From Limimaricola pyoseonensis (lineage in GTDB: Bacteria; Pseudomonadota; Alphaproteobacteria; Rhodobacterales; Rhodobacteraceae): a stretch of 64,000 bases of DNA. The first letter of the stretch is position 1; each line of letters opens with the position of its first letter. The notes under the pieces were generated by a model. The model was not told where the DNA came from. It saw nothing but the letters and a program-made list of their open reading frames with translations, and searched no databases. Location of the stretch: positions 62,001 to 126,000 of the forward strand of contig NZ_FNAT01000001.1 of the NCBI RefSeq assembly GCF_900102015.1, written 5' to 3'. The position numbers and the translations under genes were made by a program. Below are positions 42,019 to 50,455 of this stretch, piece after piece.

Positions 42019-42231
42019 ATGACACAACGGGACCAGCGGGGCGCGCGCGGTGACGACATCGACGCCCATCTCAGGCGCGCGTTCCAACAGCTCACCGATG
42101 AGACGCTGCCGGATCGATTCACCGATCTGCTCGAGCGGCTGCGGGCGGGTGAGGGCGCGGAGGCGTCGTCCGATACGGATCAGCCGGACCGGGAAACCGT
42201 GGAAGCGGTCAGAGCTGACAGGAATCAATAA
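42019..42231 (+). CDS. nepR: Anti-sigma factor NepR
   Basis: 70 residues. The two short helices of NepR are recognisable in LRRAFQQLTDETLPDRFTDL (about residues 18-37), flanked by disordered, charged ends. It holds EcfG inactive until phospho-PhyR takes over. The stop overlaps the ecfG start by one base (TAATG). The ribosome site (GCGGG) is weak. The 117-bp gap to phyR holds the phyR promoter. Confidence 0.93.
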   Translation: MTQRDQRGARGDDIDAHLRRAFQQLTDETLPDRFTDLLERLRAGEGAEASSDTDQPDRETVEAVRADRNQ

Positions 42232-42788
42232 TGCCAGAGCAGGATCCGAGAGAAGAACTGGTCGGACATCTTCCGGCCATGCGGGCCTTTGCGCTCTCGC
42301 TGACGCGCAACGGGGCGCAGGCCGACGACCTGGTGCAGGACACCGTGGTCAAGGCCTGGACCAATTTCGACAAGTTCAAGCCCGGCACCAATCTGCGCGC
42401 CTGGCTGTTCACCATTCTGCGCAACACCTTCTACTCGGGCCGGCGCAAGGCGCAGCGCGAGGTCGCCGATGTCGATGGCGTGTTCACCGCCTCGCTGGCC
42501 GAGAAGCCCGCCCATGACGGGCGCCTGCAGATGAACGATTTCCTCGCCGCCTTCGCCAAGCTGCCCGACGAGCAGCGCGAGGCGCTGGCGCTGGTCGGGG
42601 CGTCCGGCTTCTCCTACGAGGAGGCCGCCGACATGTGCGGCGTGGCGATCGGCACCATCAAGAGCCGCGCGAACCGGGCGCGGGTGCGGTTGGCGGAACT
42701 GCTCGAACTCGAAGGCGAGGACGGGCTGGGGATGACCGACGAGGCGACGATGGCGGTCCTCGCGGCGCAAGGTGGACAGCACTTGTGA
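42231..42788 (+). CDS. ecfG: General stress response ECF sigma factor EcfG
   Basis: 185 residues, ECF sigma of the EcfG (ECF15) group. Region 2 has DDLVQDTVVKAW and FKPGTNLRAWLFTILRN; region 4 has LPDEQREALALVGASGFSYE and GTIKSRANRAR. It directs RNA polymerase to GGAAC...CGTT promoters. Between nepR and the kinase gene, with overlapping ends on both sides. Confidence 0.95.
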   Translation: MPEQDPREELVGHLPAMRAFALSLTRNGAQADDLVQDTVVKAWTNFDKFKPGTNLRAWLFTILRNTFYSGRRKAQREVADVDGVFTASLAEKPAHDGRLQMNDFLAAFAKLPDEQREALALVGASGFSYEEAADMCGVAIGTIKSRANRARVRLAELLELEGEDGLGMTDEATMAVLAAQGGQHL

Positions 42789-44539
42789 CATCCGAGGAGG
42801 GCGCGCGGAACCGGACGGCGCGGGCCGGCGGCTGGTTCAGCACGCATGGGCTCGTGCTGCGCGTCGTCGCGTTTTTGACGATCGCGCTGATGCCGATCGG
42901 GCTGATCGCGATCTATCAGACCGCGGAGTTTCAGCGCGAGGCCCTGCGCCGCTCCGAGCTGTCGCTCCTGGCCCTGACCGGCCAGGCGGCGGCGCCGGTC
43001 GAGCAGACCATCGAGCGCGCGCTCGGCGTGGCCGAGGCGCTGGGCGCGGTGATCGACCAGATCGATGACACCGGCGCCTGCTCCTCCTTTCTCGACCGCT
43101 ACAACGAGGGCCGCAGGCTCTACGCGCTGATCGGCCTCGTCAGCCCGGACGGAATCATGCGCTGCTCCTCCATGGGGCGGTCCTTCGACATGCGCGGCGG
43201 CGGCATCTGGGAACAGATGTCGCGCCGGCCCGCGGCGATCGTCACGCAAGGCCGGCGCGAGGCGGTGGCCGACGAGCCGCTGATCAACGTCGCCACCCCG
43301 ATCCTGGAGGATGGCGAGTTCCTGGGCTACGTGCAGATCGCCATCCCCCAGCGCCGGATCGCCGCGCCGGCCGCCATCGTCGACACCGACCAGGCGCCGC
43401 TGCAGCTTGCCACCTTCAACGAGCTGGGCGAGGTGCTGACCGAACAGAACCCCGACCGGCCGCTGGGCACGCTTCTGCCGCAGGGCTTCGACCTGGCCGA
43501 CAAGGCGGGCCTGCGGGCCACGGCCACGGTCGGCACGGCACCTGACGGGACGGCGCTGGTCTATGCCGTGACGCCGCTGGTGACCGGCGCGGTCTACGCC
43601 GTCGGCGTCTGGCCCCCGATCGAGGGCTTCGGCCCGACCGTTCTGCCCAGCCTGTTTCCGGTGCTGATGTGGGGCGCGAGCCTGCTGGTGGCTTATTACG
43701 CGATCCACCGGCTGGTGATCCGTCACGTGCGGCGGCTGGGCCGCAATATGCGCCGCTTCGGGGCCGACCGGCAGCTGCCGCCGCGCGCCGCGACCGCCGA
43801 CATGTCGCGCGAGCTGCGCGAGATCGAGGGCGAGTTCGTGCAGATGGCCGGCAACATTTTGCAGGACGAGGCCCGGCTTGAGGACCAGCTGCGCGAACGC
43901 GGCATCCTGCTGAAGGAGGTCCACCACCGGGTGAAGAACAACCTGCAGCTCATCTCGTCGATCATGTCGATGCAGATGCGGCGCACCCGGGACCAGAGCA
44001 CGCGCGACATCCTGAGCCGACTGCAGGACCGGGTGCTGGGCCTCGCCACGATCCACCGCACCCTTTACGAAAGCCAGGATGTGGGCCGGGTCGACGCCGC
44101 GCGGCTGATGCGCGAGATCGTCGGCCAGCAGACCTCCGGCGCCGGGGGCGGGGTCGATCTCAGGTTCGATCTCGAGGAGCTCGAGCTGCTGCCCGACCAA
44201 GCGGTGCCACTGTCGCTTCTGACCTCGGAGGCGCTGGCCAACGCCCTGGCCAACATGAAGCCGGCGCAGGGCGAGACCGGCTGGATCGCCGTGGGGCTGC
44301 GCCGCGACGGCGACGGCATGGCCGCCGTCGAGATCGCCAACGCCGCCGCCGGGGCGGAGACCGAGGCCGACGCCGCGGCACCGGCCGGCGCGCGCTCGGG
44401 CGGGTTGGGCATGAACCTGATCCAGGCCTTTTCCGCGCAGCTGGGCGGGCCGTGCGAAATTTCTCACCGCGACGGGACCTACAGGCTCTCCACGCGTTTC
44501 CCGATCAGAGAAACCCAATACGATCCTCAGGACTACTGA
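42785..44539 (+). CDS. Membrane sensor histidine kinase of the general stress response (HWE/HisKA_2 type)
   Basis: 584 residues from a GTG overlapping the ecfG stop. One helix at about 24-44, a periplasmic sensor of about 250 residues with C99 and C127 in a Cache-like arrangement, and a second helix near 285-305. A linker follows and then the HisKA_2 H-box EVHHRVKNNLQL, with H381 the likely phospho-acceptor, and an ATPase domain ending in GGLGMNLIQAFSAQLGG. This kinase type phosphorylates PhyR. Its place in the sigma operon argues that it is a direct input, though a phosphatase role is possible. Confidence 0.9.
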   Translation: MTSEEGARNRTARAGGWFSTHGLVLRVVAFLTIALMPIGLIAIYQTAEFQREALRRSELSLLALTGQAAAPVEQTIERALGVAEALGAVIDQIDDTGACSSFLDRYNEGRRLYALIGLVSPDGIMRCSSMGRSFDMRGGGIWEQMSRRPAAIVTQGRREAVADEPLINVATPILEDGEFLGYVQIAIPQRRIAAPAAIVDTDQAPLQLATFNELGEVLTEQNPDRPLGTLLPQGFDLADKAGLRATATVGTAPDGTALVYAVTPLVTGAVYAVGVWPPIEGFGPTVLPSLFPVLMWGASLLVAYYAIHRLVIRHVRRLGRNMRRFGADRQLPPRAATADMSRELREIEGEFVQMAGNILQDEARLEDQLRERGILLKEVHHRVKNNLQLISSIMSMQMRRTRDQSTRDILSRLQDRVLGLATIHRTLYESQDVGRVDAARLMREIVGQQTSGAGGGVDLRFDLEELELLPDQAVPLSLLTSEALANALANMKPAQGETGWIAVGLRRDGDGMAAVEIANAAAGAETEADAAAPAGARSGGLGMNLIQAFSAQLGGPCEISHRDGTYRLSTRFPIRETQYDPQDY

Positions 44540-46221
44540 TGCCCGACGACGAGAAGAGCGGCGCCGCCCTGCCGCTGCGCGAGCGCCGCGGCACCCGGTT
44601 GACGGACACCGAGAGGGGCGAGAACGACCCGGCCCATGCGGACTGGGCCGACGATCCGCTGCCCGATCCCGAGCTGCCGCATGACGACCCCGAGACCCCG
44701 CTGCCGCTGATCACGGCCGAGCAGGCGTACCCGGTGCTCGAGCGCTGCTTTCTCGAGGCCGAGCGGCAGGTGCGGATGTCGTTCCGGGTCTTCGACCCCT
44801 TCGCGCGGGTGCATTCCAAGAGCGCACGCGAGATCGGGGATGTCTGGTTCGACCTGATCGCCCACAAGCTCGGCCAGGGCGTGCGTGTCGAGCTGGTGCT
44901 GACCGATTTCGACCCGGTCGCGGTGCCGGCGATGCACGCCATGACCTGGGACGCCGTGCGCGGCCTGCTGGCGGCGGGGGAGGCCTCGGGCCGGCCCGAG
45001 CTGCTCAGCGTCGAGGCCTCGCTGCACCCCGCGCGGGTCGGCGTCGTGCCGCGCGCGCTGCTGTGGTACCGCAGCTGGAGCGAGATCCGCCGTGTCACGC
45101 GCCGGCTCGCCAGCCTGCCCAAGGCGGAGCGCGCCGAGATGCTGCGCCTGCGGCCCGGCTTACGGCGCTACGTGACCGAGCGCAAGGGCCGGCTGGTGCC
45201 GCGCATCTGGCCGATCCCCGAGCTGACGCTCGCCACGCATCACCAGAAGATCGCGGTGTTCGACGACCGCTGGCTCTATATCGGCGGGCTCGATCTCGAC
45301 GACCGGCGCTACGACACGCTGCGCCACGACCGCCCGGCGCAGGAGACCTGGCACGACGTGCAGCTTCTGCTCGGCGGGCCGGCGGTGCGCGACGCGCATC
45401 GCCACCTCGATAGCTTTCGCAACGTCACGCACGGTGCGGCCCCGCCCGACACCGGCCAGGTGCTGCGCACCATTTCGGCCCGCCGCAGCCCGGCGATCTT
45501 CAGGATGTCGCCCGACCGCAAGGTGTCTGAGCTCTACGAGGCGCATCGCGCGCTGATCGGCGGCGCCCGCGACCTGCTCTATGTGGAGACGCAGTTCATG
45601 CGCGACCGCAATCTCGCGCGCCGGATCGTGCGGGCCGGCCGGGCCAATCCCGGGCTCGGCCTGGTCATGGTGATCCCGGCGGCGCCGGAGGATGCGGCCT
45701 TTTCCGAGGCGCGGGTCGATGCCCGCTATGGCGACTATCTGCAGGCGCGCTGCATCTCGAAGATCCGGCGCCAGTTCGGCGAGCGGGCGCTGATCCTGTC
45801 GCCGGCCGAGAAGCGCCGCGCCGACGACCGCGACAAGGGGCCGCGGGCCCGGCTGTGGCGCGCGCCGATCGTCTATGTCCACGCCAAGGTGGCGATCGCC
45901 GACGGGCGCGAGGCGATTGTGTCCTCGGCCAACATGAACGGCCGCAGCATGCACTGGGACACCGAGGCGGGCGTCGTGCTCGACCGCGCCGGCACCGCGC
46001 GCCGGCTGCGCGACGCCTGCATGGCGCACTGGATGGGCGAGGAGGGGCCGCAGCGCGAGGACGAGACCGGGCCCGAGCTGGTGGCCCGCTGGCGCGGCAT
46101 GATCGAGGCCGACCGCGGCCGCGTGCCCGAGCTGCGGCGCGGGCTGCTGCTGCCCTATCCGCTGCGGCCGGCCTGGCGGCTCGGCCGCAACGTGCCGGGC
46201 GTGCCCGAGGCGATGGTCTAG
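44539..46221 (+). CDS. Phospholipase D-like protein
   Basis: 560 residues; the ATG overlaps the kinase stop (TGATG). Two HKD motifs are visible: HHQKIAVFDDRWLYIGGLD (about residue 233) and VHAKVAIADGREAIVSSANM (about residue 450). The pair defines a phospholipase D/cardiolipin synthase-like active site. No N-terminal helices are seen, unlike typical cardiolipin synthases, so it may be soluble or peripheral. It is the fourth gene of nepR-ecfG-kinase-PLD, suggesting membrane lipid remodelling under stress. Confidence 0.9.
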   Translation: MPDDEKSGAALPLRERRGTRLTDTERGENDPAHADWADDPLPDPELPHDDPETPLPLITAEQAYPVLERCFLEAERQVRMSFRVFDPFARVHSKSAREIGDVWFDLIAHKLGQGVRVELVLTDFDPVAVPAMHAMTWDAVRGLLAAGEASGRPELLSVEASLHPARVGVVPRALLWYRSWSEIRRVTRRLASLPKAERAEMLRLRPGLRRYVTERKGRLVPRIWPIPELTLATHHQKIAVFDDRWLYIGGLDLDDRRYDTLRHDRPAQETWHDVQLLLGGPAVRDAHRHLDSFRNVTHGAAPPDTGQVLRTISARRSPAIFRMSPDRKVSELYEAHRALIGGARDLLYVETQFMRDRNLARRIVRAGRANPGLGLVMVIPAAPEDAAFSEARVDARYGDYLQARCISKIRRQFGERALILSPAEKRRADDRDKGPRARLWRAPIVYVHAKVAIADGREAIVSSANMNGRSMHWDTEAGVVLDRAGTARRLRDACMAHWMGEEGPQREDETGPELVARWRGMIEADRGRVPELRRGLLLPYPLRPAWRLGRNVPGVPEAMV

Positions 46222-46235
46222 GCCGTCCGGCCCGC

Positions 46236-46261
46236 GGAACATCACGCCTTCCCGCGACGTT
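46236..46261 (+). promoter_or_regulatory. EcfG promoter upstream of a 28-codon ORF
   Basis: GGAAC (46236-46240), a 17-base spacer and CGTT (46258-46261) match the consensus exactly, with the same spacing as the phyR promoter. Transcription would begin near 46268, about 30 bp before a well-formed small ORF. Confidence 0.75.
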
Positions 46262-46296
46262 GGCCCGCCACACGGCATGACCCCCAGGAGGACGAA

Positions 46297-46383
46297 ATGT
46301 CCATCGGCGCCATGGCGGCCGGCCTGGCAGGTCTGGTCGTGGTGGCGTTCCTGATTTTCCTGCTGACGGGGGGAGACGGGTAG
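46297..46383 (+). CDS. 28-residue single-helix membrane peptide, probable stress-response member
   Basis: The ORF reads MSIGAMAAGLAG, then a hydrophobic stretch LVVVAFLIFLL, ending TGGDG. The ATG has AGGAGG 6 bp upstream, a near-ideal ribosome site. It is one transmembrane helix with a glycine/alanine face that could pack against another helix. The exact EcfG promoter upstream and the strong ribosome site support a real gene. I do not recognise a family. It may modulate a membrane protein during stress. Confidence 0.65.
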   Translation: MSIGAMAAGLAGLVVVAFLIFLLTGGDG

Positions 46384-46489
46384 CGCAAGCCATGACCGTC
46401 CAGCTGCCGAGACGGTCGCGGCCGGTCGCTCTTTGCCTCCGACGGGTGCGAAGGTGCGGCCGGCCGATCCGCTGGCCGGGACCGGCCAG

Positions 46490-46518
46490 TTGAAACCCCT
46501 CCGGCGGACCACTAAGAC
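46490..46518 (+). promoter_or_regulatory. Candidate clpP promoter
   Basis: TTGAAA (46490-46495), a 17-base spacer and TAAGAC (46513-46518), about 50 bp before clpP. TTGAAA also resembles the -35 of heat-shock (RpoH) promoters, which often drive clpP. The rest of the 188-bp gap shows only a weak 7-bp hairpin at 46394-46417. Confidence 0.4.
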
Positions 46519-46571
46519 TCGCAAAGCCCCAGAGGCTGGAAGACGCAAGCGTTCCCGAGAAGGCAGAGCAG

Positions 46572-47213
46572 ATGCACGATCCCATTGAGACCTACATGAA
46601 CCTCGTCCCGATGGTGGTCGAGCAGACCAGCCGCGGCGAGCGCGCCTACGACATCTTCTCGCGCCTGCTGAAGGAACGCGTGATCTTCGTGAACGGCCCG
46701 GTGCATGACGGCATGAGCCAGCTCATCGTCGCGCAGCTGCTGCACCTCGAGGCCGAGAATCCGAAGAAGGAAATCTCAATGTACATCAACAGCCCCGGCG
46801 GTGTCGTCACCTCGGGCCTGTCGATCTACGACACCATGCAGTACATCCGGCCCAAGGTCTCGACCCTGGTGATCGGCCAGGCGGCCTCGATGGGTTCGCT
46901 CTTGCTGACCGCCGGCGAGAAGGGCATGCGCTTCTCGCTGCCGAACTCCCGCGTCATGGTGCACCAGCCCTCGGGCGGCTACCAGGGCCAGGCGACCGAC
47001 ATCATGATCCACGCCGCCGAGACCCAGAAGCTGAAAAACCGGCTGAACGAGATCTACGTCCACCACACCGGCCAGCCGCTGGAAAAGGTCGAGGCGGCGC
47101 TCGAGCGCGACAACTTCATGTCGCCCGAGGAAGCCCGCGACTGGGGCCTGATCGACGAGATCCTGACCAGCCGCGATCAGGGCGAGGACAAGACGCCCAA
47201 CACCGCCGGCTGA
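46572..47213 (+). CDS. clpP: ATP-dependent Clp protease proteolytic subunit
   Basis: 213 residues. The serine protease triad is S106 (GQAASMGS), H131 (MVHQPSGG) and D180 (RDNFMS). It forms two stacked heptamers and degrades proteins fed by ClpX. clpX follows after 149 bp, the standard pair. Confidence 0.97.
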   Translation: MHDPIETYMNLVPMVVEQTSRGERAYDIFSRLLKERVIFVNGPVHDGMSQLIVAQLLHLEAENPKKEISMYINSPGGVVTSGLSIYDTMQYIRPKVSTLVIGQAASMGSLLLTAGEKGMRFSLPNSRVMVHQPSGGYQGQATDIMIHAAETQKLKNRLNEIYVHHTGQPLEKVEAALERDNFMSPEEARDWGLIDEILTSRDQGEDKTPNTAG

Positions 47214-47226
47214 GGCCGACGCCGGG

Positions 47227-47248
47227 TCACCCCGTCACCACGGGGTGA
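47227..47248 (+). terminator. Hairpin between clpP and clpX
   Basis: Perfect 9-bp stem TCACCCCGT / ACGGGGTGA with a 4-base loop, 13 bp after clpP and without an adjacent T-run. It probably reduces read-through into clpX, which may have its own promoter in the remaining 110 bp; I could not identify one. Confidence 0.5.
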
Positions 47249-47362
47249 TCCGCCCGCAGGGCCGGGATTTTGGCGTTGTGGCCGCGAAATGGCTGCCCTA
47301 TCGTTGAGACAAGGGCAGTCCGAGAGAGATGACAGCAGGGCCGAAGGCCCGGGGGTTCCGAT

Positions 47363-48631
47363 ATGGCAAGCACGTCCGGCGGCGACAGCAAGAACACGCT
47401 CTACTGCAGCTTCTGCGGCAAGAGCCAGCACGAGGTGCGCAAGCTGATCGCGGGGCCGACCGTGTTCATCTGCGACGAATGCGTCGAGCTGTGCATGGAC
47501 ATCATCCGCGAGGAGACCAAGGGCTCGGGCCTGAAATCCTCCGAAGGGGTGCCGACCCCGCGCGAGATCTGCGACGTGCTCGACGACTACGTGATCGGCC
47601 AGCTCCATGCGAAGCGGGTGCTCTCGGTCGCGGTGCACAACCACTACAAACGGCTGAACCACGCGGCGAAATCCTCCGAGATCGAGCTGTCGAAGTCGAA
47701 CATCCTGCTGATCGGTCCGACGGGCTGCGGCAAGACGCTGCTGGCGCAGACGCTGGCGCGCATCCTCGACGTGCCCTTCACCATGGCCGACGCCACCACG
47801 CTGACCGAAGCCGGCTACGTTGGCGAGGATGTCGAGAACATCATCCTCAAGCTCTTGCAGGCCTCCGAGTACAACGTCGAGCGGGCACAGCGCGGCATCG
47901 TCTACATCGACGAGGTCGACAAGATCACCCGCAAGTCCGACAACCCCTCGATCACCCGCGACGTCTCGGGCGAGGGGGTGCAGCAGGCGCTGCTGAAGAT
48001 CATGGAGGGCACCGTCGCCTCCGTGCCGCCGCAGGGCGGGCGCAAGCATCCGCAGCAGGAGTTCCTGCAGGTCGACACCACCAACATCCTGTTCATCTGC
48101 GGCGGCGCCTTCGCCGGCCTCGACAAGATCATCGCGCAGCGCGGCAAGGGCTCGGCGATGGGCTTCGGCGCCGACGTGCGCGCCGATGACGATCGCGGCA
48201 TCGGCGAGATCTTCGGCGATCTCGAGCCGGAGGACCTGCTGAAGTTCGGCTTGATCCCCGAATTCGTCGGCCGTCTGCCGGTGATCGCGACGCTGACCGA
48301 TCTCGACGAGGACGCGCTGGTCACCATCCTGACCGAGCCGAAGAACGCGCTCGTGAAGCAGTACCAGCGCCTGTTCGACATCGAGAGCACCAAGCTCACC
48401 TTCACCGATGACGCGCTCAAGGCGATCGCCCGCAAGGCGATCGAGCGCAAGACCGGCGCGCGCGGCCTGCGCTCGATCATGGAGGACATCCTGCTCGACA
48501 CCATGTTCGAGCTGCCCAGCCTCGAGAACGTCACCGAGGTGGTCGTCAACGAAGAGGCGGTCGGTCCCGAGGCCAAGCCGCTGCTGATCTACGCCGACGG
48601 CGCCAAGAAGGAGACCGCCTCGGCGGGCTGA
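47363..48631 (+). CDS. clpX: ATP-dependent Clp protease ATPase subunit ClpX
   Basis: 422 residues. The N-terminal C4 zinc finger (C15, C18 and a later CDEC pair) binds adaptors. The AAA+ core has Walker A GPTGCGKT and the arginine-rich sensor region [11 protein letters not shown]. It unfolds substrates and feeds ClpP. A GGGGG run, not a canonical site, precedes the ATG. Followed after 3 bp by a RidA-like gene. Confidence 0.97.
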   Translation: MASTSGGDSKNTLYCSFCGKSQHEVRKLIAGPTVFICDECVELCMDIIREETKGSGLKSSEGVPTPREICDVLDDYVIGQLHAKRVLSVAVHNHYKRLNHAAKSSEIELSKSNILLIGPTGCGKTLLAQTLARILDVPFTMADATTLTEAGYVGEDVENIILKLLQASEYNVERAQRGIVYIDEVDKITRKSDNPSITRDVSGEGVQQALLKIMEGTVASVPPQGGRKHPQQEFLQVDTTNILFICGGAFAGLDKIIAQRGKGSAMGFGADVRADDDRGIGEIFGDLEPEDLLKFGLIPEFVGRLPVIATLTDLDEDALVTILTEPKNALVKQYQRLFDIESTKLTFTDDALKAIARKAIERKTGARGLRSIMEDILLDTMFELPSLENVTEVVVNEEAVGPEAKPLLIYADGAKKETASAG

Positions 48632-48634
48632 GCC

Positions 48635-49009
48635 ATGCGCCGCCTCACCAGCGGATCGGAGTTCGAGGAACGGATCGGCTACAGCCGGTCCGTTCTTTGC
48701 GATGGATGGGTCTTCGTTTCGGGTACCACCGGCTACGACTACTCCGACATGACGCTGCCCGACGGGGTGGAGGCGCAATGCGCGCAGGCGCTGCGCAACC
48801 TCGAGGCCGCCCTCAAGGCGGCCGGCAGCGCCATGGACCGGGTGGTGCGTGTCACCTACATGCTGCCCGACCGGGCCGAGTTCGAACCCTGCTGGCCGCT
48901 CCTGCGGGCCGCCTGGGGCGCGGCGCGGCCGGCGGCGACGATGATCGAATGCGGCCTCATGCAACCGCAGATGCGGATCGAGATCGAGGCTACGGCGCGC
49001 GCGCTCTGA
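48635..49009 (+). CDS. RidA (YjgF/YER057c) family protein
   Basis: 124 residues, full length for the family. The core VFVSGTTGYD and the C-terminal MRIEIEATARA are typical. The catalytic-type arginine position near the C-terminus of true RidA (R105) is not clearly present: the region reads AATMIECGLM instead of R-containing RSxVxV, so enamine/imine deaminase activity is uncertain and another Rid subfamily is likely. Co-transcribed with clpX by position. Confidence 0.82.
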   Translation: MRRLTSGSEFEERIGYSRSVLCDGWVFVSGTTGYDYSDMTLPDGVEAQCAQALRNLEAALKAAGSAMDRVVRVTYMLPDRAEFEPCWPLLRAAWGAARPAATMIECGLMQPQMRIEIEATARAL

Positions 49010-49075
49010 GGGCGCGATCCACTGGACCTCGGGCCCGCTTTGCGGCATGAGAGGCCGCAGGACAGGAGACGGATC

Positions 49076-49459
49076 ATGAGCCTCGGCGACTTCCTCAAGC
49101 GCATCTTCACCTGGTGGAACGGCCAGACCGTGGCCACCCAGTTCTTCACCTGGCGGTTCGGCCAGAAAGTGGGCGAAGACGCTCAGGGCAACATCTTCTA
49201 CCGCAATGCCGACGACAGCCGGCGCTGGGTGGTCTACAACGGCGAGGCCGAGGCCAGCCGGATCGAGCCCGACTGGCATGGCTGGCTGCACCGTATCTGG
49301 GACACCCCGCCGACCGAGCGCCCGCTGCCGCGCCAGAGCTGGGAGCAGCCGCATCAGGCGAACCTGACCGGCACCATGATGGCCTACGCCCCCTCCGGCT
49401 CGATCCGCCGCAGCGCGCCGGCCGATCACAAGGATTACGAAGCGTGGTCGCCCGAGTGA
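49076..49459 (+). CDS. NADH:ubiquinone oxidoreductase accessory subunit, NDUFA12 family
   Basis: 127 residues from the ATG at 49076, with AGGAG 8 bp upstream. The N-terminal helix IFTWWNGQTVATQFFTWRFG and the RRWVVYNGEAEASRI core are characteristic of the NDUFA12/B17.2 family, kept as a Complex I supernumerary subunit in alphaproteobacteria. It lies on the matrix-side arm of Complex I in mitochondria. The stop overlaps the next gene by 4 bp. Confidence 0.9.
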   Translation: MSLGDFLKRIFTWWNGQTVATQFFTWRFGQKVGEDAQGNIFYRNADDSRRWVVYNGEAEASRIEPDWHGWLHRIWDTPPTERPLPRQSWEQPHQANLTGTMMAYAPSGSIRRSAPADHKDYEAWSPE

Positions 49460-49824
49460 TCCGCCGCGCGCTTGCCGCCGCGCTGGCCGTGGGGCTGGCG
49501 CTGCCGGCCGCAGCCCAGCAGCAGGGCGCCGCGCAGGCGCCGGGCGGCGTGCTGCGGGTGCTCGACAAGATCACCGGCCAGGTCACCGATCTCGACCTCG
49601 CCACCGGCGAGAGCGGCGAGGTGGGCCACCTGCAGGTCACGCTGCAGGAATGTCGCTACCCGGCCGACAACCCGGCCGGCGACGCCTTCGAGCGGCTGGA
49701 GATCCGCTATGGCAGCCTTGAAGACCCGGTGTTTCGCGGCTGGATGATCGCCTCGGCCCCGGCGCTGAACGCGTTGGACCATCCGCGCTACGACGTCTGG
49801 GCGCTGCGCTGCAGGACGTCCTGA
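49456..49824 (+). CDS. Exported DUF2155 protein
   Basis: 122 residues from a GTG overlapping the previous stop; a GTG at 49444 is an alternative. A signal peptide (IRRALAAALAVGLALPAAAQ) is clear. The mature part has KITGQVTDLDL and two cysteines (in LQECRYP and ALRCRTS), as in the DUF2155 family of Rhodobacterales, often found beside NDUFA12. Function unknown. The last 37 bp overlap the convergent aat gene. Confidence 0.83.
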   Translation: MIRRALAAALAVGLALPAAAQQQGAAQAPGGVLRVLDKITGQVTDLDLATGESGEVGHLQVTLQECRYPADNPAGDAFERLEIRYGSLEDPVFRGWMIASAPALNALDHPRYDVWALRCRTS

Positions 49825-50441
49825 GCGGGCGCCGGGGGGCCGGCGAGGTGAAAGTCGCCACCGCTCCCGAGGGCACGCGCCAGAAGCTTGCGATAGCCGG
49901 CGCGCGGCACCTCCTTGAAGCCGAGGCTGGCCAGATGCGGTGTCAGGAACTGCGCGTCGAGCAGGCTGAACCCGCCCAGCCTTAGCCGGTCGACCAGCCA
50001 GGCGAGGGCCAGCTTCGAGGCGTCCCGCGTCCGCGAGAACATGCTTTCCCCGAAGAAGGCGCCGCCGAGCGCGACGCCGTAGACGCCGCCCACCAGCCGG
50101 CCGTCCTGACGGATCTCGACCGAATGGGCGAAGCCGCGCCGATGCAGCTCGAGATAGAGGTCGAAGATCGTGGCGTTGATCCAGGTCTCCGGCCGGTCGG
50201 CGCAGCCCTTCAGCACGCCCTCGAAATCGCTGTCGGCACCGACCTCGAAGCCGCCGCGCCGCATGCGCCGGGCGAGGCTGCGGGAGATGTGGAATTCGTC
50301 GGGTGCGAGGATGCCGCGCCGGCGCGGATCGACCCAGAAGATCTCGGGGTCGTCGCGCGCTTCGGCCATCGGGAACACGCCCTGCGCATAGGCATGCAGC
50401 AGAAGCTCGGGCGTGAGCTGCGGGTTGGGCCGCGGGTGCAT
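49788..50441 (-). CDS. aat: Leucyl/phenylalanyl-tRNA--protein transferase
   Basis: 217 residues. It adds Leu or Phe to N-terminal Lys or Arg of proteins, marking them for the ClpS-ClpAP N-degron route. GVFPMAE at the N-terminus, FWVDPRRRGIL and GGVYGVALGGAFFGESMFS are diagnostic. The gene starts 15 bp after accC ends, so it may be co-transcribed with accB-accC. Confidence 0.95.
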   Translation of the reverse strand: MHPRPNPQLTPELLLHAYAQGVFPMAEARDDPEIFWVDPRRRGILAPDEFHISRSLARRMRRGGFEVGADSDFEGVLKGCADRPETWINATIFDLYLELHRRGFAHSVEIRQDGRLVGGVYGVALGGAFFGESMFSRTRDASKLALAWLVDRLRLGGFSLLDAQFLTPHLASLGFKEVPRAGYRKLLARALGSGGDFHLAGPPAPAQDVLQRSAQTS

Positions 50442-50455
50442 GCGCGGCCCTCCGT

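Noticed and set aside
46384-46571. Possible small RNA or tRNA between the 28-codon ORF and clpP
   Set aside because: No cloverleaf or strong terminator; only a weak 7-bp hairpin and a candidate clpP promoter.
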